DNA of 64,000 nt from Lachnospiraceae bacterium UBA3633 (GTDB lineage: Bacteria; Bacillota; Clostridia; Lachnospirales; Lachnospiraceae): assembly GCA_002374095.1 (NCBI GenBank), contig DFKY01000002.1:7659-71658 (forward strand), written 5' to 3'. Position numbers and translations under genes: made by a program. Shown here piece after piece: positions 43,959 to 52,765 of the stretch. Position 1 is the first letter of the stretch. Each line of letters opens with the position of its first letter. Below the pieces are notes generated by a model, which saw only the letters and a program-made list of their open reading frames with translations, had not been told where the DNA came from and did no database searches.

Positions 43959-44486
43959 CTATATATGTGTTTTATATTTTAGTCTATGCAGTTCTCCTTT
44001 TTTCATAAGATTTAAGAAATCGTTTTGTCGTAGGGCTTCGTATAGAACGATTGCTACGGAGTTAGACAGATTAAGAGATCTTTCGTTTTCTATCATAGGG
44101 ATGCGTATACAGTGCTCTTCGTCGTCTCTTAAGATTTCTTCAGGAATTCCAGCAGATTCTTTTCCAAACATTATATAATCGCCATCTTTGAATCTAACAT
44201 CAGTGTAAGATTTGTGGGCTTTAGTTGTGGCGAACCAAAGTGTGGGCTCACAATGCTCGTCCCTACTAATAGATGAAAAGTATTCTTTGAATGCAGTATA
44301 ATTATCATGCTTAAAAAGCTTAAGTCTGTCCCAGTAATCAAGTCCTGCATGATGAATATTTGATCTTGTAAGTCTAAAGCCAATAGGGTAAATTAAATGA
44401 AGAGAACTACCTGTCGCCACACAAGTTCTCCCAATATTTCCTGTGTTATCTGGTTTTTCTGGTTCGTGAAGGACGATGTTGAACAT
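43959..44486 (-). CDS. trmL: tRNA (cytidine/uridine-2'-O-)-methyltransferase TrmL
   Basis: A 175-residue SPOUT methyltransferase that methylates the wobble ribose of leucine tRNAs. The fold signatures are EPEKPDNTGNIGRTC, IMFGKESAGIPEEIL and IPMIENERSLNLSNSVAIVLYE, the last forming the trefoil knot that binds SAM. I start at ATG 44486 (MFNIVLHEPE) because the family starts there; a TTG at 44507 is the alternative. Residues about 73-81 (SRDEHCEPT) come from a GC-rich mini-repeat inserted in frame before LWFATTKA. Confidence 0.93.
   Translation of the reverse strand: MFNIVLHEPEKPDNTGNIGRTCVATGSSLHLIYPIGFRLTRSNIHHAGLDYWDRLKLFKHDNYTAFKEYFSSISRDEHCEPTLWFATTKAHKSYTDVRFKDGDYIMFGKESAGIPEEILRDDEEHCIRIPMIENERSLNLSNSVAIVLYEALRQNDFLNLMKKGELHRLKYKTHI
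44243..44267. repeat. GC-rich mini-repeat inside trmL
   Basis: A somewhat diverged copy (GTGGGCTCACAATGCTCGTC then CCTAC), read in frame in a third phase relative to the gyrA and mnmG copies. Confidence 0.75.
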
Positions 44487-44517
44487 TTGTTGTATATACC
44501 TTTTCAATAATTAAAGA

Positions 44518-44546
44518 TTGATAAGAATTGTATAATATTTTATAAT
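44518..44546 (+). promoter_or_regulatory. mnmG promoter
   Basis: TTGATA at 44518-44523, 17 bases, TATAAT at 44541-44546. The leader of about 48 bases before ATG 44601 contains no Shine-Dalgarno sequence. Confidence 0.7.
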
Positions 44547-44600
44547 ATAATAATGATAAAGTCAAACTTATTAAAAAGTTTTAAAGATTAAAAGTTTATT

Positions 44601-46574
44601 ATGGAAAAAAATGTAGTAAAAGAAAATTATGATGCAATAGTTGTAGGTGCTGGGCATGCAGGATGTGAAGCAGCACTTGCTTTATCGCGTCTTGGGTTTA
44701 AGACGATAATATTTACAGTTGCTATAGATAGTATTGCTCTTATGCCTTGCAATCCGAATATCGGTGGTACAAGTAAAGGTCATATAGTTCGTGAGATAGA
44801 TGCTCTTGGCGGTGAGATGGGAAAATGTATCGATAAGACATTTATACAGTCTAAGATGCTTAATAAGAGTAAAGGTCCGGCTGTTCACTCACTTCGTGCA
44901 CAGGCAGATAAGCAGGCGTATACAAGAGAGATGAGAAGGACGCTTGAAAATCAAGAGAACTTAACGATAAGGCAAGGAGAAGTGGCGGAAATTATTACAG
45001 AGGACTCGCACAGCTCGCCCGTACGAGAAGCAGAGGGCTCGCACAGCTCGCCCGTACGAAAAGTAAAGGACTTGCAAGGCTTACAGCCCCTACGAAGTGA
45101 AAAGAAAAGAATAGTTGGTGTGAAGACGGTATCGGGTGCTATATATTATGCAAAAACAGTTATACTTGCGACAGGTGTATATCTAAATGCACGCTGTCTA
45201 TATGGTGATGTGATAGAGCATACAGGACCAAATGGACTTAAGGCAGCAACACATCTTACAGAAAGCCTTTTAAAAGAAGGGATAAGCATACAAAGATTTA
45301 AGACAGGAACTCCAGCTCGAATAGACAAAAGGTCTCTCGACTTTTCTAAGATGGAAGAGCAACTTGGTGATGTACCAATAGTTCCTTTTTCATTTTCTAC
45401 AGATCCTGATAGCATACAAAAAGAACAAGTAAGTTGTTATCTTACTTATACAAATGAAGTAACTCATGATATTATAAGAAAAAATATAGATAGATCTCCG
45501 CTTTTTTCTGGAGTTATAGAAGGGACAGGACCAAGATATTGTCCATCTATAGAAGATAAGGTTATGAAATTTCCAGATAAAGATAGACATCAGATATTTG
45601 TAGAACCAGAAGGCCTTTATACCAACGAGATGTATCTATCAGGCATGAGCTCATCTCTTCCAGAAGATGTGCAGCATGAAATGTATAAAACAATGCCAGG
45701 TTTTGAAAATGCTGTCATAGTTCGAAATGCCTATGCCATAGAGTATGACCTTATAGATGCTACAGAACTTAAACCAAGTTTAGAATTTAAAAATATAGAA
45801 GGTCTTTTTGGTGCAGGACAAATAAATGGTTCGTCTGGATATGAAGAAGCAGCATGTCAAGGTCTTATGGCGGGAATAAATGCAGCAAGACTTATGCAAG
45901 GAAAAGAACCAGTCATACTAAAACGATCAGATGGATATATAGGGGTCTTAATAGACGACCTTGTGACAAAAGAAAATACAGAGCCATATCGTATGATGAC
46001 GAGTCGTGCAGAGTATAGACTTCTTCTTCGTCAAGACAATGCAGATCTTAGACTTACTGATATTGGGTATGAGATAGGCTTGGTACCAAAAGAAAGACTT
46101 GAATATGTAAATGATAAGAAAGAAAAAATAAAAAAAGAAATAGAGAGACTTAAAAATACTTATGTAGGTGCAAATGAGAAAGTAAATAATTTTCTAAAAA
46201 AGTATGGTACTACAGAACTTCAAAGTGGTGTGACAATAGCAGAACTTTGCAAAAGGCCAGAACTTTCATATGAAATATGCGAAGAAATAGATGAAGAAAG
46301 GCCAAAGCTTAAAAAAGAGATTTCTGTTCAAGTAGGCATAGAGATAAAATATGAAGGATATATAGCAAGAGAAAGACAGCAGGTAGAAAACTTTAAAAAG
46401 ATGGAAGGTAAAAAGATACCAGAAGATATAGATTATGATAAAATTAAAAATCTTCGCATAGAAGCAAGACAAAAATTAAAAAAGTTTAAACCTGAAAATA
46501 TAGGACAGGCATCAAGAATTATAGGAGTATCGCCTGCAGATGTATCGGTGTTACTGGTGTATTTAAAGAAATAG
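44601..46574 (+). CDS. mnmG: tRNA uridine-5-carboxymethylaminomethyl modification enzyme MnmG
   Basis: A 657-residue FAD enzyme that works with MnmE on the wobble uridine. It has the dinucleotide-binding motif VVGAGHAGCEAALA at the N-terminus, the MPCNPNIGGTSKGHIVREID segment, RYCPSIEDKVMKF, the FAD motif GLFGAGQINGSSGYEEAA, and the helical C-terminus. The family is normally about 630 residues. The extra residues at about 134-166 (DSHSSPVREAEGSHSSPVRK and following) are encoded by three mini-repeats inserted between GEVAEIITE and RIVGVKT. No ribosome site precedes the ATG. Confidence 0.96.
   Translation: MEKNVVKENYDAIVVGAGHAGCEAALALSRLGFKTIIFTVAIDSIALMPCNPNIGGTSKGHIVREIDALGGEMGKCIDKTFIQSKMLNKSKGPAVHSLRAQADKQAYTREMRRTLENQENLTIRQGEVAEIITEDSHSSPVREAEGSHSSPVRKVKDLQGLQPLRSEKKRIVGVKTVSGAIYYAKTVILATGVYLNARCLYGDVIEHTGPNGLKAATHLTESLLKEGISIQRFKTGTPARIDKRSLDFSKMEEQLGDVPIVPFSFSTDPDSIQKEQVSCYLTYTNEVTHDIIRKNIDRSPLFSGVIEGTGPRYCPSIEDKVMKFPDKDRHQIFVEPEGLYTNEMYLSGMSSSLPEDVQHEMYKTMPGFENAVIVRNAYAIEYDLIDATELKPSLEFKNIEGLFGAGQINGSSGYEEAACQGLMAGINAARLMQGKEPVILKRSDGYIGVLIDDLVTKENTEPYRMMTSRAEYRLLLRQDNADLRLTDIGYEIGLVPKERLEYVNDKKEKIKKEIERLKNTYVGANEKVNNFLKKYGTTELQSGVTIAELCKRPELSYEICEEIDEERPKLKKEISVQVGIEIKYEGYIARERQQVENFKKMEGKKIPEDIDYDKIKNLRIEARQKLKKFKPENIGQASRIIGVSPADVSVLLVYLKK
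45002..45095. repeat. Three GC-rich mini-repeats in tandem inside mnmG
   Basis: Copies at 45002-45026 and 45035-45059 (GGGCTCGCACAGCTCGCCCG then TACGA), and a diverged copy at 45069-45095 (CTTGCAAGGCTTACAGCCCC then TACGA). The total length keeps the mnmG frame open and adds about 31 residues, in the opposite orientation to the gyrA copy. Confidence 0.88.
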
Positions 46575-46578
46575 AAAA

Positions 46579-47457
46579 ATGAAGAAGGCAATTTTAACAA
46601 TAATATTTGTTTTTACAATAATAGTAGGTGTTCCAAGAATTGAGGGCTCGCAGTGCTCGCCCCTACGAATTGTGAGCTTGTCACTACGAATTGTGGGCTC
46701 GCCCGTATTTGCTATGGGTGTGCAAAACTTCCAAGTACAGGAAAACTTCTTAATACAAGATAATCTACCAATACAAGTAAGTACGAGTTCACAAGGTTTA
46801 CAGCCATTGTGTGAGGAAGATAGTGCATTTGTAGAAATGATAGAAAATCTTGATAAGGAAATGATAGAGAAAGTAAAAGTAGATTTAAGATATGGTAAAA
46901 AAAACACGAAAGATGTAGCAGGAATAATATTATATAGAGATACAAAGAATATTGACACAAAAAAGATTGCAGTATCAGTAAACTTAAAACTTAAAAATGT
47001 AGTAGTGTGGGCGTATAATGAAGAAGAAAAAAAGTATAATATACCAGTAAGAGCTATGGCATGTAGTCCAAATAAAAAAAGAACACCAAAAGGACTTTTT
47101 TATCCACAAAACTTCATCAAAGGTTTTCATAGAGTGTATGGTGAAAGTAGTTTCTGTCAGTATTGTACAAGGATATACAATCAATTTTTGATACACTCTC
47201 CAGTATATGAAGAAATGAAAAATGATACACTTAAGACAGAAACTTATAATGGTCTTGGAATAGTTGAATCAGGAGGATGTGTCAGAGTTACTACAGGTGA
47301 TGCAGCATGGCTACAGAAACATCTCACAAAAGAAAGTCCAATATATATATATGAAAGTGATTATAGGGGACCGCTTGAAATAGAAAAGATAGAAAGAATA
47401 GACGAAAACCAAAAATATGATCCTACAGATCCAGAAGTAATAGAAGAACTAAAATAA
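46579..47457 (+). CDS. Exported L,D-transpeptidase (YkuD domain)
   Basis: A 292-residue protein. It has an N-terminal hydrophobic signal or anchor (residues 3-17), a variable spacer, and a C-terminal YkuD domain with FLIHSPVYEE and the catalytic SGGCVRVTTGDAAWL motif near residue 235. It should make 3-3 cross-links or attach proteins in peptidoglycan. Residues about 22-44, directly after the membrane segment, are encoded by GC-rich mini-repeats (GSQCSPLRIV). It starts four bases after mnmG and is likely co-transcribed. Confidence 0.88.
   Translation: MKKAILTIIFVFTIIVGVPRIEGSQCSPLRIVSLSLRIVGSPVFAMGVQNFQVQENFLIQDNLPIQVSTSSQGLQPLCEEDSAFVEMIENLDKEMIEKVKVDLRYGKKNTKDVAGIILYRDTKNIDTKKIAVSVNLKLKNVVVWAYNEEEKKYNIPVRAMACSPNKKRTPKGLFYPQNFIKGFHRVYGESSFCQYCTRIYNQFLIHSPVYEEMKNDTLKTETYNGLGIVESGGCVRVTTGDAAWLQKHLTKESPIYIYESDYRGPLEIEKIERIDENQKYDPTDPEVIEELK
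46644..46710. repeat. GC-rich mini-repeats inside the L,D-transpeptidase gene
   Basis: A full copy at 46644-46668 (GGGCTCGCAGTGCTCGCCCC then TACGA) and two shortened ones at 46672-46690 and 46693-46710. A further diverged relative of the third mnmG copy may lie at 46784-46815. All are in frame. Confidence 0.82.
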
Positions 47458-47466
47458 AGTATATAA

Positions 47467-49338
47467 TCACAAGATTTCTTTAATTATACTATCACTATCA
47501 AGGTGGATAAGTTCTTTGAGCTTATCAACATTGCCGTGTTCTATATAAGCGTCAGGTAGAGAAAAAATCTTTACATTGACAGAAAAACCATTATTCAAAA
47601 TAAAATCTTCTATATCTTGACCTATACCACCATTCTTTACATTTTCCTCAAGCACAACGAAAGTTTTGATATTTGCATTGGAAAGAACACTTTTTATGCT
47701 TTCATAATCTATAGGTTTTGCAAATCTTCCATTGATTACAGATGTGAAGATATTTTTTTCTTTTAATTTTTCTTGTATGTGCATGGCAGTAGAAACCATA
47801 GAGCCAATGGCAAAGATGCCAATGCTTGCTTTTTCATCATTTGAAAGAATTTCTGCTTGTCCATATGCTATAGGTTTACTATATTCATGGAGTTTTGTGA
47901 AAGCAGTACCACGTGGATAACGGATAGCCACAGGACCTTTTATAGAATATGCAGCAAATTCAATCATTTCTTCAAATTCTTGGTCGTTTTTCGGAGCAAG
48001 AATTGTCATATTTGGAATCATTCGAAGGTAAGACAGATCGAATATTCCTTGGTGTGTCTCGCCATCTGCTCCTACAAGCCCAGCTCTATCTATCATAAAG
48101 ATGACATGAAGATTTTGAAGAGATACATCATGAATTATCTGGTCAAAGGCTCTTTGAAGAAAAGACGAGTATATACATACAAAAGGTATGATGCCGTCAG
48201 TTGCAAGTCCTGCGGCAAAAGTGACAGCATGTTGCTCTGCTATACCTACATCAAAAAATCTATCAGGATACTTTTTTGAAAATTCAGTAAGCCCTGTGCC
48301 ATCAGCCATAGCAGCAGTGATAGCAACGATATTTTTATCAGAATCTGCAAGAGATACTAGTTTTTTTGAAAAAACGTCGGTGTAAGTAAGTTTCTTTGAA
48401 GGGTCAAGAACGATACCAGTTTCTTTATCAAATGGAGATACACCATGATATAGAGTAGGATTGTCTTCTGCTGGTTTATAGCCTTTACCTTTTTTTGTCT
48501 TTACATGAATGAGTATAGGCTCTGATGAATTTTTAGCTTTTTCCAATACACTACAAAGAGTCTTGATATTATGACCATCAACAGGACCTACATAATTGAT
48601 ATTTAAATCTTCAAAAATCATGCCTTCTGTCGCGATAAGTTGCTTAATTGTATTGATAAAAAATACAAGAATTGATTTGATGAAAAGTCCTATGGCTGAT
48701 TTCTCAAGTTTTCCTTTGATGGTATTTTTTATATCGCCGTATTGAGTAGAAGATCTTATACCAAGGAGAGCCCTACTTAAACCTCCATTACTTTTTGAGA
48801 TAGACATCTCATTGTCATTTAATATGACGACATAATTACTTTTCAAATCACTTAGGTTATTGAGCGCTTCAAATGCCATCCCACCAGTAAGAGAACCATC
48901 ACCGATGATGCTTACGACTTTATAAGATTCACCTTTTATATCACGGGCTCTGCACATACCAAGTCCTGCAGAGATAGATGTTGAACTATGACCTGTGTCA
49001 AAAGAATCAAAAGGACTTTCTTTTCTTTTTGGAAAGCCACTTATACCACCATAAGATCTTATATTACTGAAGGCTTCTTTTCTATCAGTTAAAATCTTGT
49101 AAGCATAAGATTGATGTCCCACATCCCATATAACCTTATCTTGTGGAAAATTGTAAGTGCGTAGAAGAGCTATAGTGAGCTCTACAACACCAAGACTTGA
49201 GGCAAGATGACCGCCATTTTTGCTTATGCCGTCGATAATCATGTCTCTAACTTCTTCGCTTAAGATGCTCAGCTCATCAAAAGATAAAGACTTAATATCA
49301 TCTACATTTTTTATTTTTTTCAAAATATCATTTTTCAT
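47467..49338 (-). CDS. dxs: 1-deoxy-D-xylulose-5-phosphate synthase
   Basis: A 623-residue thiamine-diphosphate enzyme that joins pyruvate and glyceraldehyde-3-phosphate, the first step of the MEP isoprenoid pathway. The motifs are WDVGHQSYAYKILTDR, the ThDP-binding GDGSLTGGMAFEALNN, GPVDGHNIKTL, and the transketolase signature DRAGLVGADGETHQG near residue 430. It is convergent with the L,D-transpeptidase gene, with nine bases between the stops. Confidence 0.96.
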   Translation of the reverse strand: MKNDILKKIKNVDDIKSLSFDELSILSEEVRDMIIDGISKNGGHLASSLGVVELTIALLRTYNFPQDKVIWDVGHQSYAYKILTDRKEAFSNIRSYGGISGFPKRKESPFDSFDTGHSSTSISAGLGMCRARDIKGESYKVVSIIGDGSLTGGMAFEALNNLSDLKSNYVVILNDNEMSISKSNGGLSRALLGIRSSTQYGDIKNTIKGKLEKSAIGLFIKSILVFFINTIKQLIATEGMIFEDLNINYVGPVDGHNIKTLCSVLEKAKNSSEPILIHVKTKKGKGYKPAEDNPTLYHGVSPFDKETGIVLDPSKKLTYTDVFSKKLVSLADSDKNIVAITAAMADGTGLTEFSKKYPDRFFDVGIAEQHAVTFAAGLATDGIIPFVCIYSSFLQRAFDQIIHDVSLQNLHVIFMIDRAGLVGADGETHQGIFDLSYLRMIPNMTILAPKNDQEFEEMIEFAAYSIKGPVAIRYPRGTAFTKLHEYSKPIAYGQAEILSNDEKASIGIFAIGSMVSTAMHIQEKLKEKNIFTSVINGRFAKPIDYESIKSVLSNANIKTFVVLEENVKNGGIGQDIEDFILNNGFSVNVKIFSLPDAYIEHGNVDKLKELIHLDSDSIIKEIL

Positions 49339-49351
49339 ATAAGAGCTTTTA

Positions 49352-49384
49352 TAAAAAAACCTGCCAAGAAATATATGGCAGGTT
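49352..49384 (-). terminator. Terminator after tRNA-Leu(UAA)
   Basis: Minus-strand stem AACCTGCCA / TGGCAGGTT with a nine-base loop and a run of T residues. It separates the tRNA from dxs. Confidence 0.88.
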
Positions 49385-49391
49385 TATTATA

Positions 49392-49477
49392 TGCTGGTGG
49401 CCGGAATCGAACCGGCACGGGTATCGCTACCCACAGGATTTTAAGTCCTGGGCGTCTACCAGTTCCGCCACACCAGC
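49392..49477 (-). tRNA. tRNA-Leu, anticodon UAA
   Basis: A cloverleaf with acceptor GCTGGTG / CACCAGC, discriminator A, anticodon stem CAGGA / TCCTG around loop CTTAAAA (anticodon TAA), a long variable arm (GTGGGTAGCGATACCC) and T arm CCGGTTCGATTCCGG. The CCA end is not encoded. Confidence 0.95.
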
Positions 49478-49540
49478 TTAAAATCTAACTTTTCAATTAT
49501 ACTAAAAAAATGGATATTGTTCAAGGGGGTAAAGAGTAAT

Positions 49541-49568
49541 AAAAAATCATCGTATTAGAACGATGATT
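49541..49568 (-). terminator. Terminator of the atp-rex-flavodoxin operon
   Basis: Minus-strand stem AATCATCGT / ACGATGATT with a six-base loop, then a run of T residues. It lies 16 bases after the flavodoxin-like gene. Confidence 0.88.
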
Positions 49569-49583
49569 ATTTTAAAATACTAA

Positions 49584-50339
49584 TTATACATTTATATTAA
49601 TGAGATTAAGCCAATTGCTTATCTCACTTTCTGTGGCAACGCCTGTAAACTTAAGACCAAGCATAACTTCTACACTTTCATCTACATAGTTTCCTATGAT
49701 TTCTTCGCTTGTAGTAATGTCAGCGTCTTTTGAATATGTGAAAGGTACAACTACTTTATCTTTAAGGTCTTTTAAGAAAGTATATACAACTTTTGGTGCA
49801 TCATTTTGCCATATAGGATAACCCAAAAAGATAACATCATAATTTCTCACATTGATACTATCTATAGCAGGAAGCTCTTTTGCCGCAGGTGGAGTAGAAG
49901 GAACACTTGCTTCTGTAGGTTCTATGCCAAAAGATGTCATGTGGTCTTCTACAAATTCTTCAGTTTCTTCTTCAAAAAGATTGAGCCTTGCTTCTTGCAT
50001 CATTCTTGAATTTTCGTCATCGACATTTAGATCTTCTTCTGTGTAAGGAACTTTGGGATTTATCTCAATAAGATCAGCAGAAAGCCTTTCAGCTATAACA
50101 TTTGCTGCATTTTCTACATCATCAAAAGAAGAAAAATATACTACAGCAATTTTTTTATCAGAGAGACCCGTCTTTGAACTTACTACAGAATTATCACTTG
50201 TCTCGTTGTAGATAGAATTAGAATCTTTTGGAGAGCATGCAATAAAAGAGAAGCAAGTAAAAATGAAGACAAATGCCAAGTAAATATATTTATGAAAAAT
50301 AGATTTTCTTATAATATTTTTAATATTAAAACTATACAT
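49584..50339 (-). CDS. Flavodoxin-like lipoprotein
   Basis: A 251-residue protein. A hydrophobic signal ending in a lipobox-like CFSFIACSP is followed by a flavodoxin fold: IAVVYFSSFDDVENAANVIA at the phosphate-binding loop, YDVIFLGYPIWQNDAP, and VVVPFTYSKDADI. It probably binds FMN outside the membrane and carries electrons. It overlaps rex by eight bases at the end of the ATP synthase operon, which suggests a link to redox balance; the partner is unknown. Confidence 0.85.
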   Translation of the reverse strand: MYSFNIKNIIRKSIFHKYIYLAFVFIFTCFSFIACSPKDSNSIYNETSDNSVVSSKTGLSDKKIAVVYFSSFDDVENAANVIAERLSADLIEINPKVPYTEEDLNVDDENSRMMQEARLNLFEEETEEFVEDHMTSFGIEPTEASVPSTPPAAKELPAIDSINVRNYDVIFLGYPIWQNDAPKVVYTFLKDLKDKVVVPFTYSKDADITTSEEIIGNYVDESVEVMLGLKFTGVATESEISNWLNLININV

Positions 50340-50949
50340 TATTTTTAAGCATTATGTTGAGATGAGCAAGTGATAGAGCAAGATTTTGTTGTTTTACAAT
50401 GATGCCTGGAACTTTTTTAAGGGATATAGGAGCAAAGTTCCATACACCTTTTATATTATTTTCAACCAGCAGATTGTATACATCTTGAGCATTTTCAACA
50501 GGAACAGTAATGATGCCAATCTCAACTTTATTATCCTTTATAAAATTTGGAAGCTTGTTGATAGAAAAGATTTTTTTATTGTCAATTTTATCTATATCAT
50601 TATCAAAAGCAGCAAGTACATCAACTCCAAACTTATTGAATTTCTTATAACCAAGAAGAGCTCTGCCAAGTTTTCCTGCACCGACGATTACAGCCTTCGT
50701 CTTTTTGTTGACATGTAGAAATGTATCAAAATCTTTTATAAGAGAACTTGTCTTATATCCTATACGAGGTTTTCCGTTGCCGCTGATTACAGATAATTCT
50801 TTACGAACTAAAACTTCTCCAAGCCCCATATCACGAGCAAGGGTAGTGGCAGATATTGTCTCAACACCTTTTGATTCAAGCATCATAAGGTAATCAAGGT
50901 AAAGAGGTAATCTATTCATCATGGCTATAGATATTACATATTTAGACAT
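50332..50949 (-). CDS. rex: Redox-sensing transcriptional repressor Rex
   Basis: A 205-residue repressor that releases DNA when NADH is high. The N-terminal winged helix includes SKYVISIAMMNRLPLYLDYL and GLGEVLVRKELSVIS. The Rossmann domain has AVIVGAGKLGRALLGY near residue 90. The C-terminal swapped helix follows. AGGAGG precedes the ATG, ten bases after atpC, so Rex is produced from the ATP synthase transcript. Whether Rex controls this operon is not shown; I did not find a clear Rex box in the operon promoter. Confidence 0.94.
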   Translation of the reverse strand: MSKYVISIAMMNRLPLYLDYLMMLESKGVETISATTLARDMGLGEVLVRKELSVISGNGKPRIGYKTSSLIKDFDTFLHVNKKTKAVIVGAGKLGRALLGYKKFNKFGVDVLAAFDNDIDKIDNKKIFSINKLPNFIKDNKVEIGIITVPVENAQDVYNLLVENNIKGVWNFAPISLKKVPGIIVKQQNLALSLAHLNIMLKNNV

Positions 50950-50959
50950 AGCGCCTCCT

Positions 50960-51367
50960 TTATTCTATACTTGCTACCTCAAGTCTTACTTCTGCTTTTT
51001 TAAGTGCATATTTTGCATGTTCTAAATCAAAGTTATCGCTCTTTTCTGCAATACGCTTTTCTGCACGTTCTTTTGCTGCTTTAGCTCTATCTACATCAAT
51101 CTCGTCCTTAAACTCTGCAATCTCTGCAAGAATCATGATGGTGTCAGGAAGAATTTTTGATATACCTGACATAGAGGCAAGATAGAGTGGTTTTTCTTTT
51201 CCTTCTTCGTAGATGGTCATCTTGCCTGGGGCTAAAACTTGAGTCATAGCTACATGACCTGGAAGTATGCCAACATAGCCTTCAGTAGTATTATACTCAA
51301 GCATAGTACATTCACCATCAAAAAGAATTTTTCTTGGTGATATAATTTGTAGACGAATTTTATTCAT
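50960..51367 (-). CDS. atpC: ATP synthase epsilon subunit
   Basis: A 135-residue central-stalk subunit with an N-terminal beta barrel (RLQIISPRKILFDGE, the GYVGILPGHVAM loop) and a C-terminal helical hairpin (DRAKAAKERAEKRIAEK). It inhibits ATP hydrolysis when extended. Its ATG overlaps the atpD stop by one base. Confidence 0.95.
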   Translation of the reverse strand: MNKIRLQIISPRKILFDGECTMLEYNTTEGYVGILPGHVAMTQVLAPGKMTIYEEGKEKPLYLASMSGISKILPDTIMILAEIAEFKDEIDVDRAKAAKERAEKRIAEKSDNFDLEHAKYALKKAEVRLEVASIE

Positions 51368-52755
51368 TATTTCATAGCCTCGTATTTTTTAACTACGCCA
51401 TCAATTGTACCAACATTCATAAAGCAACTTTCAGGTATGTGGTCATATTTTCCTTCAAGGATTTGCTTGAATCCTTCTATAGTATCTTTTACTGGTACGT
51501 AGATTCCAGGAATTCCTGAGAACTGCTCTGCTACGTGGAAAGGTTGAGATAAGAATCTCTGTATACGTCTTGCACGGGCAACAGCAAGTTTCTGGTCTTC
51601 AGAAAGTTCATCCATACCAAGCATAGCAATTATATCTTGAAGTTCGTTGTATTGTTGTAGACATTCTTTTACACGCTCTGCTACTTCATAGTGTTCTTCG
51701 CCAACTACGAGTGGATCAAGCATACGAGAAGTAGAAGCAAGTGGGTCAACTGCAGGGTAAATACCTATCTCTGTAAGTGAACGAGTAAGAACAGTAGTAG
51801 CATCAAGGTGTGTGAAAGTATTGGCTGGTGCTGGGTCAGTTAAGTCATCTGCAGGCACATATACAGCTTGAACAGATGTGATAGAACCTTTTTTAGTAGA
51901 AGTGATACGCTCTTGTAAAGCACCCATCTCTGTCTGAAGAGTTGGTTGATAACCAACGGCTGATGGCATACGACCAAGAAGAGCTGACACTTCAGATCCA
52001 GCTTGTGTAAAACGGAATATATTATCTATAAAGAGAAGCACATCTTTTCCTGCTTCATCACGGAAATATTCTGCCATAGTAAGTCCAGCAAGACCAACTC
52101 TCATACGAGCCCCAGGTGGCTCATTCATCTGACCAAAGACCATAGTAGTTTTATCCATGACGCCAGATTCTTGCATCTCGTAGTAAAGGTCATTACCTTC
52201 ACGAGTTCTCTCTCCAACACCAGTGAATACAGAGTAACCACCATGCTCTGCAGCTATATTTCTTATGAGCTCTTGTATAAGAACAGTCTTTCCAACTCCT
52301 GCACCACCGAAGAGACCTATCTTTCCACCTTTTTGATAAGGGCAAAGAAGATCAACTACTTTTATACCAGTCTCCAAAATCTCTTTCTCTGTAGCTTGCT
52401 CTGAAAACTCTGGAGCAGGTCTATGTATAGGATAATGTAATTTTGCATTACATGGACCAGCTTCATCTATAGTATCACCTAAGACATTGAATATACGACC
52501 AAGAGTCTCTTCACCTACTGGAACTTTGATAGGTTCGTTGTCAGATGTGACAGTAAGTCCTCTTGATAATCCATCTGTTGGTCCCATGGCGATACATTTT
52601 ACCATGCCATCACCTAAGTCTTGAGCAACTTCAAGGGTAAGAACCTTGTCACCATTCATAACTTTACAAGCTGAATTAATGTCAGGAACACCATTTTCAA
52701 ATTGCACATCTACGACAGCACTTATGATTTGTACGATTTTTCCTTTTAATTCCAT
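51367..52755 (-). CDS. atpD: ATP synthase beta subunit
   Basis: A 462-residue catalytic subunit. It has the Walker A loop GGAGVGKTVLIQELI, the catalytic glutamate segment GVGERTREGNDLY, Walker B VLLFIDNIFRFTQAG and the signature PAVDPLASTS. I start at ATG 52755 (MELKGKIVQI) because AAGGAG lies six bases upstream; a longer frame enters atpG. Confidence 0.97.
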   Translation of the reverse strand: MELKGKIVQIISAVVDVQFENGVPDINSACKVMNGDKVLTLEVAQDLGDGMVKCIAMGPTDGLSRGLTVTSDNEPIKVPVGEETLGRIFNVLGDTIDEAGPCNAKLHYPIHRPAPEFSEQATEKEILETGIKVVDLLCPYQKGGKIGLFGGAGVGKTVLIQELIRNIAAEHGGYSVFTGVGERTREGNDLYYEMQESGVMDKTTMVFGQMNEPPGARMRVGLAGLTMAEYFRDEAGKDVLLFIDNIFRFTQAGSEVSALLGRMPSAVGYQPTLQTEMGALQERITSTKKGSITSVQAVYVPADDLTDPAPANTFTHLDATTVLTRSLTEIGIYPAVDPLASTSRMLDPLVVGEEHYEVAERVKECLQQYNELQDIIAMLGMDELSEDQKLAVARARRIQRFLSQPFHVAEQFSGIPGIYVPVKDTIEGFKQILEGKYDHIPESCFMNVGTIDGVVKKYEAMK

Positions 52756-52765
52756 ATTGTTCTCC

